64,000 nucleotides of DNA from Rhodospirillales bacterium (GTDB lineage: Bacteria; Pseudomonadota; Alphaproteobacteria; Micavibrionales; Micavibrionaceae): the NCBI GenBank assembly GCA_020638335.1, contig JACKIT010000006.1, forward strand, positions 1 through 64,000, read 5' to 3'. A program made the translations under genes and the position numbers. Below the pieces are notes generated by a model. It did no database searches. It had not been told where the DNA came from and worked only from the letters and a program-made list of their open reading frames with translations. Below, one piece after another: positions 51,325 to 60,137 of the stretch (position 1 is its first letter; each line of letters begins with the position of its first letter).

Positions 51325-53163
51325 ATGTGCGGAATTATCGGAATTTTGAGTGAAAAAGACGCTAGCCCGAATTTGGTTGAAGGCCTGCGCCGTCTGGAAT
51401 ATCGCGGCTATGACAGCGCCGGTATTGCCACGCTGCACGATGGCAAATTGGAGCGCCGCCGCGCCGAAGGTAAACTGAAAAATCTCGAAGCTAAACTCAA
51501 AGATGCCCCGCTCAAAGGCACGCTCGGCATTGGTCATACGCGTTGGGCGACGCATGGCGGTCCGACCGAAGATAACGCGCACCCGCATGCCACGGAAAAA
51601 GTCGCAGTCGTCCATAACGGCATCATCGAAAATTACGCCGCACTGAAAAACGAATTAGCCGCGCATCAGGTGCGCTTTGAAACCGATACCGACACTGAGG
51701 TGATCGTCCATCTCGTCGATCATTATCTGGCGCAGGGCAAATCCCCGCAGGACGCGGCCAACGCCACCTTCGATCGCCTCGAAGGCGCCTTTGCTGTTGT
51801 GATGATTTTCGCCGGACAAGATAATTTGATGATTGGCTGTCGGCAAGGTACGCCATTGGCGGTCGGCTATGGCGATGGTGAAATGTTTGTCGCCTCTGAC
51901 TCATACGCGCTGGCCCCGCTGACCAAAAAAATCTGCTTCCTTGAAGACGGTGATCGCGTCACCGTCACGCGTGAAGGCGCGCAAATCTATATGAACGACA
52001 ATACGCCCGTGACCCGCGAAATCCGCATCACCGCGCAAAGCGGGGCGACCACGGGCAAAGGCAATTTCCGCCATTTCATGCTCAAGGAAATTTATGAACA
52101 GCCCAGCGTCATCGGCGATACGCTGAACTCCTTCGTCAATCCGGCCACAGGCGAAATTTCGATACCTCCTGACGTGCTTGCTGCTTTGGAAGCCGCCTCG
52201 CGCATTACCATGGTCGCCTGCGGAACGGCTTATTATGCTTGCATAGTTGCCAAATACTGGTTTGAACAGACCGTAGGCATTCCCTGCGATGTCGATATTG
52301 CCTCCGAATTCCGCTACCGCGAACCACCGCTGGCTTCTGATACGCTCTGCATCGTCGTTTCCCAGTCAGGAGAAACGCTGGACACTTTAGAAGGCATGCG
52401 CTACGCAAAATCTAAAGGATGCAAAGTGCTCTCCATCGTCAATACCATCGAAAGCACGATCGAACGTGAATCTGATTTTGTCATGCACACGCTGGCCGGT
52501 CCTGAAATCGGCGTCGCTTCAACCAAAGCCTTTACGACCCAGCTCACCACGCTGGCCTGTATTACTCTTTCTCTCGCCGTGAAAAAATATGCGCTGGATG
52601 CCGGGCAGGCTGCCAGACTGGCCGATGAATTGCGTCACATTCCGATGCAGATTACCCAGCTCCTGCGCGCTGAAGAAAGCGCCGAAACTATCCAATCCAT
52701 CGCTCGCGACATCTTTGAAAGCGCTGATATGCTCTATCTCGGGCGCAATCTTCTCTACCCGCTGGCTATGGAAGGCGCGCTTAAACTCAAAGAAGTCTCT
52801 TATATTCACGCCGAAGGCTACGCCGCCGGGGAACTGAAACACGGCCCGATCGCATTGATCGATGATCGCATGCCCATCGTTGTGCTCGCCCCGGCTAATG
52901 ACACCCTGTTTGAAAAAACCGCCTCCAACCTGCAGGAAAATGTCGCGCGTGGTGCTAAAGTATTGTTGATCTCCGACGATCAGGGATATGACCAACTCAA
53001 AAGCTTCACCACCTGGAACATCAATGTCCAGCCGGTTGATCCATTTGTCGCGCCCATTCTCTACGCTGTGCCGATCCAGCTTCTCGCTTACCACGTTGCC
53101 GTAACCAAAGGCACCGATGTCGACCAGCCGCGCAATCTGGCCAAATCCGTTACGGTGGAGTAG
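51325..53163 (+). CDS. glmS: Glutamine-fructose-6-phosphate aminotransferase
   Basis: First step to UDP-GlcNAc. 612 residues starting MCGIIGIL, so Cys2 becomes the N-terminal nucleophile. LRRLEYRGYDSAGIA, HTRWATHGGPTEDNAHPH, then two SIS domains: VACGTAYYACIVAKYW and SQSGETLDTLEGMRYAKSKG, ending DQPRNLAKSVTVE. No glmS ribozyme-like structure is evident in the 78 bp upstream. Confidence 0.98.
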   Translation: MCGIIGILSEKDASPNLVEGLRRLEYRGYDSAGIATLHDGKLERRRAEGKLKNLEAKLKDAPLKGTLGIGHTRWATHGGPTEDNAHPHATEKVAVVHNGIIENYAALKNELAAHQVRFETDTDTEVIVHLVDHYLAQGKSPQDAANATFDRLEGAFAVVMIFAGQDNLMIGCRQGTPLAVGYGDGEMFVASDSYALAPLTKKICFLEDGDRVTVTREGAQIYMNDNTPVTREIRITAQSGATTGKGNFRHFMLKEIYEQPSVIGDTLNSFVNPATGEISIPPDVLAALEAASRITMVACGTAYYACIVAKYWFEQTVGIPCDVDIASEFRYREPPLASDTLCIVVSQSGETLDTLEGMRYAKSKGCKVLSIVNTIESTIERESDFVMHTLAGPEIGVASTKAFTTQLTTLACITLSLAVKKYALDAGQAARLADELRHIPMQITQLLRAEESAETIQSIARDIFESADMLYLGRNLLYPLAMEGALKLKEVSYIHAEGYAAGELKHGPIALIDDRMPIVVLAPANDTLFEKTASNLQENVARGAKVLLISDDQGYDQLKSFTTWNINVQPVDPFVAPILYAVPIQLLAYHVAVTKGTDVDQPRNLAKSVTVE

Positions 53164-53237
53164 TGAGGAAAACGGGGGTAAGCTTTTATGCCCTTAAGTG
53201 CTCCTAACCTATATTAACAGAACACAAACAGTCACGA

Positions 53238-53981
53238 TTATTTAAGCTTAAAACCAATAGGGATGTTCATTGATATAGAGGACTTGCCTAATGAAGGAGG
53301 TATCGTTGGTAAAGGGCTGGCAGCCTTAATCATATTCAAAGCAGCCTGATCAAGAATATGATGCCCTGTCGTTTTTATAAAATGACTTTCAGTGATGGTG
53401 CCGCTTCGACTGATATGAATTTGAATCACTGCGCGCCCTTCCAGTTTTCTCCGCCGCGCCGCGCGTGGATAAACGCGCTGAGATTCGATGGCCGCACGCA
53501 CCTTGTCTTGATAACGAATTTCTGCATCTCTTCCGCCACCTGCATACGCGTTGTTTTGTTTGCTCATTGAAAACGCTTGAGGTGCTGTTCTGGCAATCGA
53601 GGAGCTTTTCCTCTTTTTTTCATTTTTTGCGGTTGGCGTTGGAACAGGATCGGCAATCGTTAAATCAGGTACCTCTTGTGCTCTTTCCTCAAGCTTGTTT
53701 TGTGATGAAATCTCTTGTAAAGCAGGAGAATCAATGTTTTCAGGTGTTTGAAGAAGAGGTGAATGCTCCTGAACAAGGGTTATAAAAACGGGGGTCTGCT
53801 CCACACCCCTGGCTTCCCCGCCAACGTCATGAATATATGAGGAGATTGCCACAACCCCTCCGATCACGCTCATATGCAACAAGACAGACGCGCAAAGCGA
53901 TAAAGTCGCCCCCGCTATGCCGGTGCCAAAAGACGGCATAGCGGAAGGCAAGCGTTTATAAGTTTTCAGCGCCGCTATCAA
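53238..53981 (-). CDS. tonB: Energy transducer TonB
   Basis: 247 residues. One N-terminal membrane helix (about 22-47), a long Pro/Glu/Lys linker, and a C-terminal TonB domain: YPRAARRRKLEGRAVIQIHISRSGTI, HILDQAALNMIKAASPLP and SMNIPIGFKL. Couples the proton gradient (through ExbBD, not in this window) to the outer-membrane receptor encoded just upstream, with a 4-bp overlap. Confidence 0.93.
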   Translation of the reverse strand: MIAALKTYKRLPSAMPSFGTGIAGATLSLCASVLLHMSVIGGVVAISSYIHDVGGEARGVEQTPVFITLVQEHSPLLQTPENIDSPALQEISSQNKLEERAQEVPDLTIADPVPTPTAKNEKKRKSSSIARTAPQAFSMSKQNNAYAGGGRDAEIRYQDKVRAAIESQRVYPRAARRRKLEGRAVIQIHISRSGTITESHFIKTTGHHILDQAALNMIKAASPLPTIPPSLGKSSISMNIPIGFKLK

Positions 53982-56068
53982 AATGGAACTCTCAACTGAA
54001 CATAGAAACTCCGGCCAGGCTCATTCACCTGTACTTCCGTTGGATCGGAAATATTAGAGCGATTGAGATGATTGGTATAAGTGGAATCAAATATGTTTTT
54101 CACCCCGAAGTTCAGCGATGCAGGCTCAAACTCCGTGAGCGTTCCTTCCAAATCAAATACAGCGTGACCATTGGTTTTATCAACATCACGGCCAGTTGCT
54201 GTGAGCGGATTTGTATCAACCCGCGTTTGCTCCAGCGCCCAGCGCGCGGCTCCACCGACCTCCAGATAATCCAAAGCTTTCCACGTTACACCCACCGTGC
54301 CTTGCAAAGGTGGGATCTGCGGCAAGGCCCGTCCGGCGTCAATATCTGCGCCAAACGTATAAGTCGTATCTGCCTCAAGCAGCCAGTCCGGGTTAAACTG
54401 CCAGGACCCGCGAATTTCAAACCCTGCCAGAAAGGCATCAATATTGCGGTATATATCGGCATTAGGAAAGTTCACCAAAATGCCCGGCTGAGAGCGGGCG
54501 GAATCACGCAAAATATAATCTTCTACATAATTGGCATAGGCTGATCCACCAAAGCTCCAGACAGGTTTTGTAATGTCAAACCCCATATCCAGTTGGTGAT
54601 GTTTTTCCGGATCAATATTGGGATTTCCAACCCATGAAGTTGCACCGCCTGCGCCCATAAAGTTTGCAAGCCCGCGTTCTGTTGCATCTGCTGTGCGAAC
54701 AGAACGGCTCAAACCGGAGTAAAGCAGCGTACTTTCATCATAGTCATGTTCCAGACGCAACAAAGCGCCCAGATTATGCTCTGTTTGCGATGACGCGCCG
54801 TGGCCGTAGAACTGAGTATAGATGTCATTGGGTGTCCTGTTTCCCGCTGCCGGAGCCGCATCATTGGCGCGCCCGTAATCGACATGCACATAATCGTAAC
54901 GCCCGCCGACAACCAAACGGCTTTTATCGCTGAGATCGTAAGCGGTTTCACCTGCAAAGCTGGCTTCATTCATCGTAATATCCGGCCATAACAGGGATTG
55001 AAGAGCGCCCGTGGTATTCACAATCCTGTCGGCATTACGGTTATTCCGCCGCCATTCCAAAGCGGCCTCAACAGGTTGGTCAGAAAGCATCAAATCACTT
55101 TCCAGCTTCGCGCCATACGTGTCAGACTGCGAATCAACGCGTAAGGGCGTCGCCGCCGTGAACGGACGCAGGCTGAAATTATCCATGATGTGATCTACCA
55201 AAGATGCATAGGTACTGAGTTTCACGCTTTGGAAAACTTTTCCATCCAGATCCCGTTCCAAAGCGGCCTTGAATGTTTGCCCTTTCGATAAAGGCGAGTC
55301 CATGCCCGCGCCGGGAAACAGGGCATCGTCGATCTTGTGAATATCCGCACCCAGGGATAAATGTGTCCCCTCCGGCGTATAACCGACGTTCAGACCGCCG
55401 GAATGTTCTGTGAAAGCGGATCGCACTTCATCACCATTGCCATCTTCATAATTTTTAGCATCCTTATAAGAACCATAGGCATTGGCATAACCCAGCACCG
55501 TCCCGGCTGTAACATTGGCTCCGGTATTCCACATTTCGCTATTGCTATCATAGCCGCCCTGTACAAGCCCTGTGGCCGACAGGGTTTCAGTGAAATCAGG
55601 AAGTCCATGCTGTACAATCACGCTGCCGCCGGAGCCTCCGAACCCGTTGAGCACAGACTGATAGCCCTGAACAACTGTGACTGTATCATGTTGTTGTATG
55701 TTCATATAGGCGCTCGGCGGATCCATACGGTTTGGACACCCCCCAAATACATAGGAATCTCCATTGACGATATTTAGCTGCCCTTGTGACTGGCCCCGAA
55801 TAAAGGGCTCTAACCCATGGCCGCCAAAACGCGCCGCTGTAACTCCCGGTAAAGATCCCAGATAACTTGCCCCATCTGAATAAGCCAGGGGTGATGCGGT
55901 ATTAGAGCTATCATAAGAAGTGCTCGACGGATAAGACATTAGTATAGGAGCCTCAACCGCAATCGGGTTAACCTCAAGAATTTCCTCCGCATAAGACAAC
56001 GGAGCGGTTAAAAAACTGCTGGCAAGCAGGGAAGCGCCAAAAGCGCTGTATTTCAAAATTTTATGCAT
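53978..56068 (-). CDS. TonB-dependent copper receptor (OprC/NosA-like)
   Basis: 696 residues: signal peptide, plug (YLGSLPGVTAARFGGHGLEPFIRGQSQGQL) and 22-strand barrel ending FYVQLRVPF with the terminal Phe used by BamA. The plug contains GGCPNRMDPPSAY, the signature of copper receptors where Cys and Met residues bind copper. Same operon as tonB downstream and the DUF2946 gene upstream. Iron siderophore uptake is less likely given this motif. Confidence 0.9.
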   Translation of the reverse strand: MHKILKYSAFGASLLASSFLTAPLSYAEEILEVNPIAVEAPILMSYPSSTSYDSSNTASPLAYSDGASYLGSLPGVTAARFGGHGLEPFIRGQSQGQLNIVNGDSYVFGGCPNRMDPPSAYMNIQQHDTVTVVQGYQSVLNGFGGSGGSVIVQHGLPDFTETLSATGLVQGGYDSNSEMWNTGANVTAGTVLGYANAYGSYKDAKNYEDGNGDEVRSAFTEHSGGLNVGYTPEGTHLSLGADIHKIDDALFPGAGMDSPLSKGQTFKAALERDLDGKVFQSVKLSTYASLVDHIMDNFSLRPFTAATPLRVDSQSDTYGAKLESDLMLSDQPVEAALEWRRNNRNADRIVNTTGALQSLLWPDITMNEASFAGETAYDLSDKSRLVVGGRYDYVHVDYGRANDAAPAAGNRTPNDIYTQFYGHGASSQTEHNLGALLRLEHDYDESTLLYSGLSRSVRTADATERGLANFMGAGGATSWVGNPNIDPEKHHQLDMGFDITKPVWSFGGSAYANYVEDYILRDSARSQPGILVNFPNADIYRNIDAFLAGFEIRGSWQFNPDWLLEADTTYTFGADIDAGRALPQIPPLQGTVGVTWKALDYLEVGGAARWALEQTRVDTNPLTATGRDVDKTNGHAVFDLEGTLTEFEPASLNFGVKNIFDSTYTNHLNRSNISDPTEVQVNEPGRSFYVQLRVPF

Positions 56069-56136
56069 TATTTTTCCTTACATATATAGGCGCACAGACC
56101 AACTGTGCGATGGCTTTAAGAGTATTAAAGTAGGGC

Positions 56137-56565
56137 TTAAGCGGCGTAAGGAGGAGCGCGGGCTTCATAGCGCTTTGCCTGAAGCGGTGAAGTTAAATCA
56201 TCATTATAAGCCGCAATGGATATATGTTCGCGGCGATCCTGCGGATGAAGTGTAAGGGGTAAATCGGGAATAACCCGCGCCATGTGAGACGCAACACAAT
56301 AAGAACAAATTTTCTTATACGGTTTATTATCAGGCGCGGAATCACCGTCATCCGGTGCATCCCCATCCAGAGCAATGACTTGAAGACCGTTTGCCGTGCA
56401 AATCTCTAAAAAGATTTTCGCAGAGCTTTTATTAGCGCAAAGGGGTGCGAGGCTTGATAAAACAAGCCCCAGAATAATAAGAATGTTTAAATAAAAATGT
56501 TTAGCGTTATTTTTATACAAAGGTTTAAGCCTAATTATCTCTATGCAACATCTAAACCATTTCAA
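56137..56565 (-). CDS. DUF2946-type exported protein
   Basis: About 142 residues. Hydrophobic N-terminal helix (YLNILIILGLVLSSLAPLC), then EICTANGLQVIALDG, and a CSYC cysteine pair (KKICSYCVASHM). DUF2946 proteins often sit beside copper receptors and have cysteines suited to metal binding. The start is a TTG at 56565; no ATG is available before the signal helix. It sits 68 bp upstream of the receptor gene. Confidence 0.72.
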   Translation of the reverse strand: MKWFRCCIEIIRLKPLYKNNAKHFYLNILIILGLVLSSLAPLCANKSSAKIFLEICTANGLQVIALDGDAPDDGDSAPDNKPYKKICSYCVASHMARVIPDLPLTLHPQDRREHISIAAYNDDLTSPLQAKRYEARAPPYAA

Positions 56566-56663
56566 ATAAAGAAAACAGGAAAACTTTTCTCATTGCCCTT
56601 CTATAATGAGTTGACTATCAATGGATATGTGAATTCATCAATCTCGTCTGAAAGAATAACCAT

Positions 56664-57608
56664 ATGTCTTCATCAATTTCCCTTTCAACAAAAATAGCCG
56701 GTTCCGTTCTGTCTTCATGCCTGTATAACGCATCAGGACCTTTATGCTCCACGGCAGAGGAATTACAGGCCATTGGAAAAAGCCACGCTGGCGCGATTTT
56801 GAGCAAAAGCGCAACCCTGCAGAAACGGCAGGGAAATGAAGAGCCCAGATATGTTGACACGCGCTGGGGCAGTATTAACAGCATGGGCCTGCCCAATAAA
56901 GGATATGAATTTTATGCTCAATTTGCGCAAACCGCGCAAGCTTACGATAAGCCTTATTTTATGTCCGTTTCGGGATTAAGCCACGAAGATAATCTCCACA
57001 TTATTAAAGAGCTGGCTAATTTTGAGAACATTGCAGCCATAGAGCTCAATCTTTCATGCCCCAATGTCCCCGGAAAACCGCAAACTGGATATGATTTTGA
57101 TCAAAGTCGTTATATCCTTGAACTTGTTTGTGCACAGGCAAAACAGCCTATTGGTGTGAAACTTCCTCCATATTTTGATATGCCGCATTTTGAAATGATG
57201 GCCGCTGTGTTAAACGATTTCCCAATTTCTTTTGTCACATGTATCAATAGCATCGGGAATGGTCTGGTGATTGACCGGGATTCGGAATCTGTCGTGATTA
57301 AACCCAAGCACGGCTTTGGCGGCATAGGGGGAGATTTCATCAAACCAACGGCTCTTGCCAATGTGCGCAAGTTTTATACGCTGCTTGATAAGAAGATTTC
57401 TATCATTGGCTGTGGCGGTGTAAAAAACGGCGCGGACGCTTTTGAGCATATTTTATGCGGCGCAAGCGCCGTGCAAATAGGTACGCAATTTATGCGTGAA
57501 GGAACGGGTTGTTTTGAACGCGTAGCAGGTGAACTTACAGACCTTATGCGCGAAAAAGGCTATCAAAATATAGAGAGTTTTAGGGGAAAATTAAGAGACA
57601 TAACATGA
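56664..57608 (+). CDS. pyrD: Dihydroorotate dehydrogenase, class 1A (fumarate-type)
   Basis: 314 residues, soluble. NASGPLCSTAEEL, SKSATLQKRQGNEEPRY, ELNLSCPNVPGKPQTGYDF with the active-site Cys of class 1 enzymes, VKLPPYFDMPHFEMMA, SIGNGLVIDRDSESVVIKP, GGIGGDFIKPTALANVR. This closely follows the Lactococcus PyrDA pattern. Most alphaproteobacteria use the membrane-bound class 2 enzyme with quinone; the class 1A enzyme uses fumarate. Possible horizontal acquisition. Stands alone between divergent copper and signalling operons. Confidence 0.93.
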   Translation: MSSSISLSTKIAGSVLSSCLYNASGPLCSTAEELQAIGKSHAGAILSKSATLQKRQGNEEPRYVDTRWGSINSMGLPNKGYEFYAQFAQTAQAYDKPYFMSVSGLSHEDNLHIIKELANFENIAAIELNLSCPNVPGKPQTGYDFDQSRYILELVCAQAKQPIGVKLPPYFDMPHFEMMAAVLNDFPISFVTCINSIGNGLVIDRDSESVVIKPKHGFGGIGGDFIKPTALANVRKFYTLLDKKISIIGCGGVKNGADAFEHILCGASAVQIGTQFMREGTGCFERVAGELTDLMREKGYQNIESFRGKLRDIT

Positions 57609-57648
57609 TCTGCGTGTGCGGATAAATTTGGACAGAAATTGGTAAATA

Positions 57649-59028
57649 TTAAGCCTTCATCTTCTTATAAAATGTAGATTTTGCCATGCCGAGAGCTTTA
57701 GCGGCTTGAGTGATATTATGATCAAAATGCTCGAGGGCAATTTTTATGGCTTCGTGTTCTATTTCGTTGGCGGTTTTAAAATATCCGTCATCTGAGACTA
57801 TACAAATGTTTTTTTGTGTTTTGAAACTTACAGACGGATGGCTTGATCCTGATACCAGACCGGTTAAGTCTTCAACACTCAATATGTTACCGTCGCTAAC
57901 CACCATGGCACGACTAATCGTATTTTCAAGCTGACGGACATTGCCTGGCCAATCGCAATTCACAAGCTGTTTTTCTGTCATTTCAGACAGGTCTTTGGGA
58001 ACTCCTCCTTCGTTCACGCAGAAACGTTCGATGAAATGTGCCGCCAAAACCGGAATATCCTGTTTTCGTTCTCGCAGAGGCGGCAATTCAATTTTCAAAA
58101 CATTCAGGCGAAAAAACAAATCCTCCCTGAAATTTCTTTCATCAACTTCTTTTTGTAAGTCGCGATTTGTTGCCGATATAATGCGCACATTTACCGGCAC
58201 AGGTTTTCCAGCGCCAACGGGTTCGACTTCCTTTTGTTGTAAAACACGCAATAATTTAACCTGTGTGTCCAGCGGCAATTCTCCGACTTCATCCAGAAAG
58301 ATCGTACCGCCTTCGGCTTCCCTGAATTTTCCGATGGTCTTTTCCGTTGCGCCGGTGAAAGCACCTTTCTCATGGCCGAATAACGTGCTTTCGACAAGCT
58401 GCGCCGGGATTGCACCGCAGTTCACTGCAATGAAAGGCTTTCCTGAACGTACGCTTTCGCCGTGAATGGCTTTGGCAAAAATTTCTTTACCTGTTCCGGT
58501 TTCACCGGTGATGAGCACAGGAATATCGGCGGCGGCGGCTTTGCGCCCAATATTTACAACAGTCGATAGGCCGTTGTCATGGCCGATGAGATTTTCAAAC
58601 GTGAATCTGCCTTCTTTTTCGTTTTGCAGACGTGAGACTTCTTTGGTCAACATGCTGATTTTCAGAGCATTGCGTACAGTAACTACCATACGCTCGCCTT
58701 CATAGGGCTTCATAAGAAAATCTATGGCTCCCAGTTTCATAGCCTGCACGGCATCCTCAATATCCTTACTGCCGGTTAGCATAATCACAGGGATAGACGG
58801 GTGCTTTTCCCGCAAAATTTCAAGCGTTTCCAGACCATCCATCACAGGCATATTCAGATCGAGAATAACAAGCTTGATCGTTTTGCCCTGATCTTCTTCC
58901 AGAAGTTCCAGAGCTTTCCGGCCATGCTCTACTTCATACGACTTAAAATCCAATTTCCTCCGCAACAACGTGGAAAGCATCTGGCGCTGCATGGGATCGT
59001 CTTCAACAATGAGAACTGGCTGTGTCAT
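57649..59028 (-). CDS. Sigma-54-dependent response regulator (NtrC family)
   Basis: 459 residues. Receiver domain (1-120): LIVEDDPMQRQ, phospho-Asp in LVILDLNMPVMDG, LTGSKD, LMKPYEG. AAA+ domain (140-370): Walker A TGETGTGKE, sigma-54 contact loop EKGAFTGATEK, Walker B GGTIFLDEVGEL, arginine finger region. Fis-type helix-turn-helix at the end (NITQAAKALGMAKSTFYKKMK). Divergent from an operon whose promoter has a sigma-54 sequence; almost surely its activator. Partner kinase probably the hybrid kinase at 61558. Confidence 0.96.
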   Translation of the reverse strand: MTQPVLIVEDDPMQRQMLSTLLRRKLDFKSYEVEHGRKALELLEEDQGKTIKLVILDLNMPVMDGLETLEILREKHPSIPVIMLTGSKDIEDAVQAMKLGAIDFLMKPYEGERMVVTVRNALKISMLTKEVSRLQNEKEGRFTFENLIGHDNGLSTVVNIGRKAAAADIPVLITGETGTGKEIFAKAIHGESVRSGKPFIAVNCGAIPAQLVESTLFGHEKGAFTGATEKTIGKFREAEGGTIFLDEVGELPLDTQVKLLRVLQQKEVEPVGAGKPVPVNVRIISATNRDLQKEVDERNFREDLFFRLNVLKIELPPLRERKQDIPVLAAHFIERFCVNEGGVPKDLSEMTEKQLVNCDWPGNVRQLENTISRAMVVSDGNILSVEDLTGLVSGSSHPSVSFKTQKNICIVSDDGYFKTANEIEHEAIKIALEHFDHNITQAAKALGMAKSTFYKKMKA

Positions 59029-59089
59029 AATTTTATTCTCTCATAAAACTCTTAAAAAAGCGTTCGATTTTTAGAAGAATACTATAGGA

Positions 59090-59119
59090 TTCTCATTTTT
59101 AGACGTTTGATTTTGAGAA
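59090..59119. promoter_or_regulatory. Dyad, possible enhancer site for the NtrC-type activator
   Basis: TTCTCA and TGAGAA arms separated by 18 bp. Its centre is about 90 bp upstream of the expected start of the sigma-54 promoter, in the range for an enhancer. Confidence 0.35.
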
Positions 59120-59144
59120 ATATAAATGCTGATGAACCACTAAC

Positions 59145-59164
59145 GTATTGAAATATAACAATAC
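59145..59164. promoter_or_regulatory. Dyad just upstream of the sigma-54 promoter
   Basis: GTATTG and CAATAC are perfect inverted arms 8 bp apart, ending 6 bp before the -24 element. Could bind a repressor or the activator itself. Confidence 0.4.
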
Positions 59165-59170
59165 ATGAAC

Positions 59171-59186
59171 TGGCACAGCTATTGCA
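59171..59186 (+). promoter_or_regulatory. Sigma-54 promoter (-24/-12)
   Basis: TGGCACAGCTATTGCA fits TGGCAC-N5-TTGCA exactly. Transcription would start near 59196, about 30 bp before the first receiver-protein gene, and run through 63756. The divergent gene is an NtrC-type activator. Confidence 0.85.
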
Positions 59187-59225
59187 ATTACATAAAAAAT
59201 AGGAAGAAGTGCGGGAGAGGAAAAA

Positions 59226-60137
59226 ATGTTGGTCATCGTTAAAAATACGGAAAATATTTTTCTTCAGGAACTTAAAAATTGCTGGGAAAGCTTTCCGACT
59301 CATCGCTGCCTGCATTTAAAATTCTCACAGCTAGAACAAGATAAAGAAGAATGGTTCGATAATGTTTTGGCTGCGTTGCGCAGTGTTCTGGAGGATAAAT
59401 CGGCACAGCTTTATTTGTGCCATGATAATGACATTTTTGTTTTAACGCGTTATGTAACACAAAAACGCGTCGATAATTTTTTAGCCCATCTCACCCCCAT
59501 ACTTGCACCAGCTCCTGCAAAGGAGCTGGTCGCACTTTTTGAAATCGGGGTGCATTGGGCAAAGCTCAGAACATTGTGTGAAAAGAAAATTGAAAATATA
59601 AAATTGGAGCGAACTCAGAAACAGGAACATGCAAAGAAAAAAGAGGAAATTGCTCAACTGAACCGTGAGGAAACACTTAAGACACTCAACAAAGATTTAA
59701 TTGATTCTATTTCAAAACGCCGTGCAGGGCGTGATATGCCGGAAATCATGGTTGTTGAAGATGATCTGTTCTCACAAAGATTGGTCGATAATGCTCTCAA
59801 AAATAAATATCTGCTGTCTATGACAGGGGACGGGCAAGGTGCAATTATGAGCTACGTCAATAAAGCACCGGATGTTCTATTCCTCGATATTGGCCTGCCA
59901 GATATTAATGGCCACGAAGTTTTAGAAAAGCTTTTCAAGCTCGATCCTGATGCCTATGTCGTCATGTTCAGTGGCAAGGGCGACAAGGAAAACGTCATGA
60001 AAGCTATTGAACTTGGTGCTAAAGGCTTTGTCGGTAAGCCCTTCACTCAAGAAAAACTTCTTCAATATATTCAAAAATCACCTTTCATTCAGGCAAAACA
60101 AAACAGGGAGAAAACACATGGAAATTTTGTCCATTAA
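59226..60137 (+). CDS. Response regulator with novel N-terminal domain (paralog 1)
   Basis: 303 residues. Residues 1-115 form a region I do not recognise, shared with the next gene (W-x-x-x-x-CL, then RSVLEDKSAQLYLCHDNDIFVL). A charged coiled coil follows (about 115-165). Residues 172-290 are a receiver: MVVEDD, phospho-Asp221 (LFLDIGLPD), Ser249, Lys271. No DNA-binding or enzyme output domain, so the unusual N-terminus is either the output or a sensor. First gene after the sigma-54 promoter; overlaps the next by 20 bp. Confidence 0.85.
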   Translation: MLVIVKNTENIFLQELKNCWESFPTHRCLHLKFSQLEQDKEEWFDNVLAALRSVLEDKSAQLYLCHDNDIFVLTRYVTQKRVDNFLAHLTPILAPAPAKELVALFEIGVHWAKLRTLCEKKIENIKLERTQKQEHAKKKEEIAQLNREETLKTLNKDLIDSISKRRAGRDMPEIMVVEDDLFSQRLVDNALKNKYLLSMTGDGQGAIMSYVNKAPDVLFLDIGLPDINGHEVLEKLFKLDPDAYVVMFSGKGDKENVMKAIELGAKGFVGKPFTQEKLLQYIQKSPFIQAKQNREKTHGNFVH

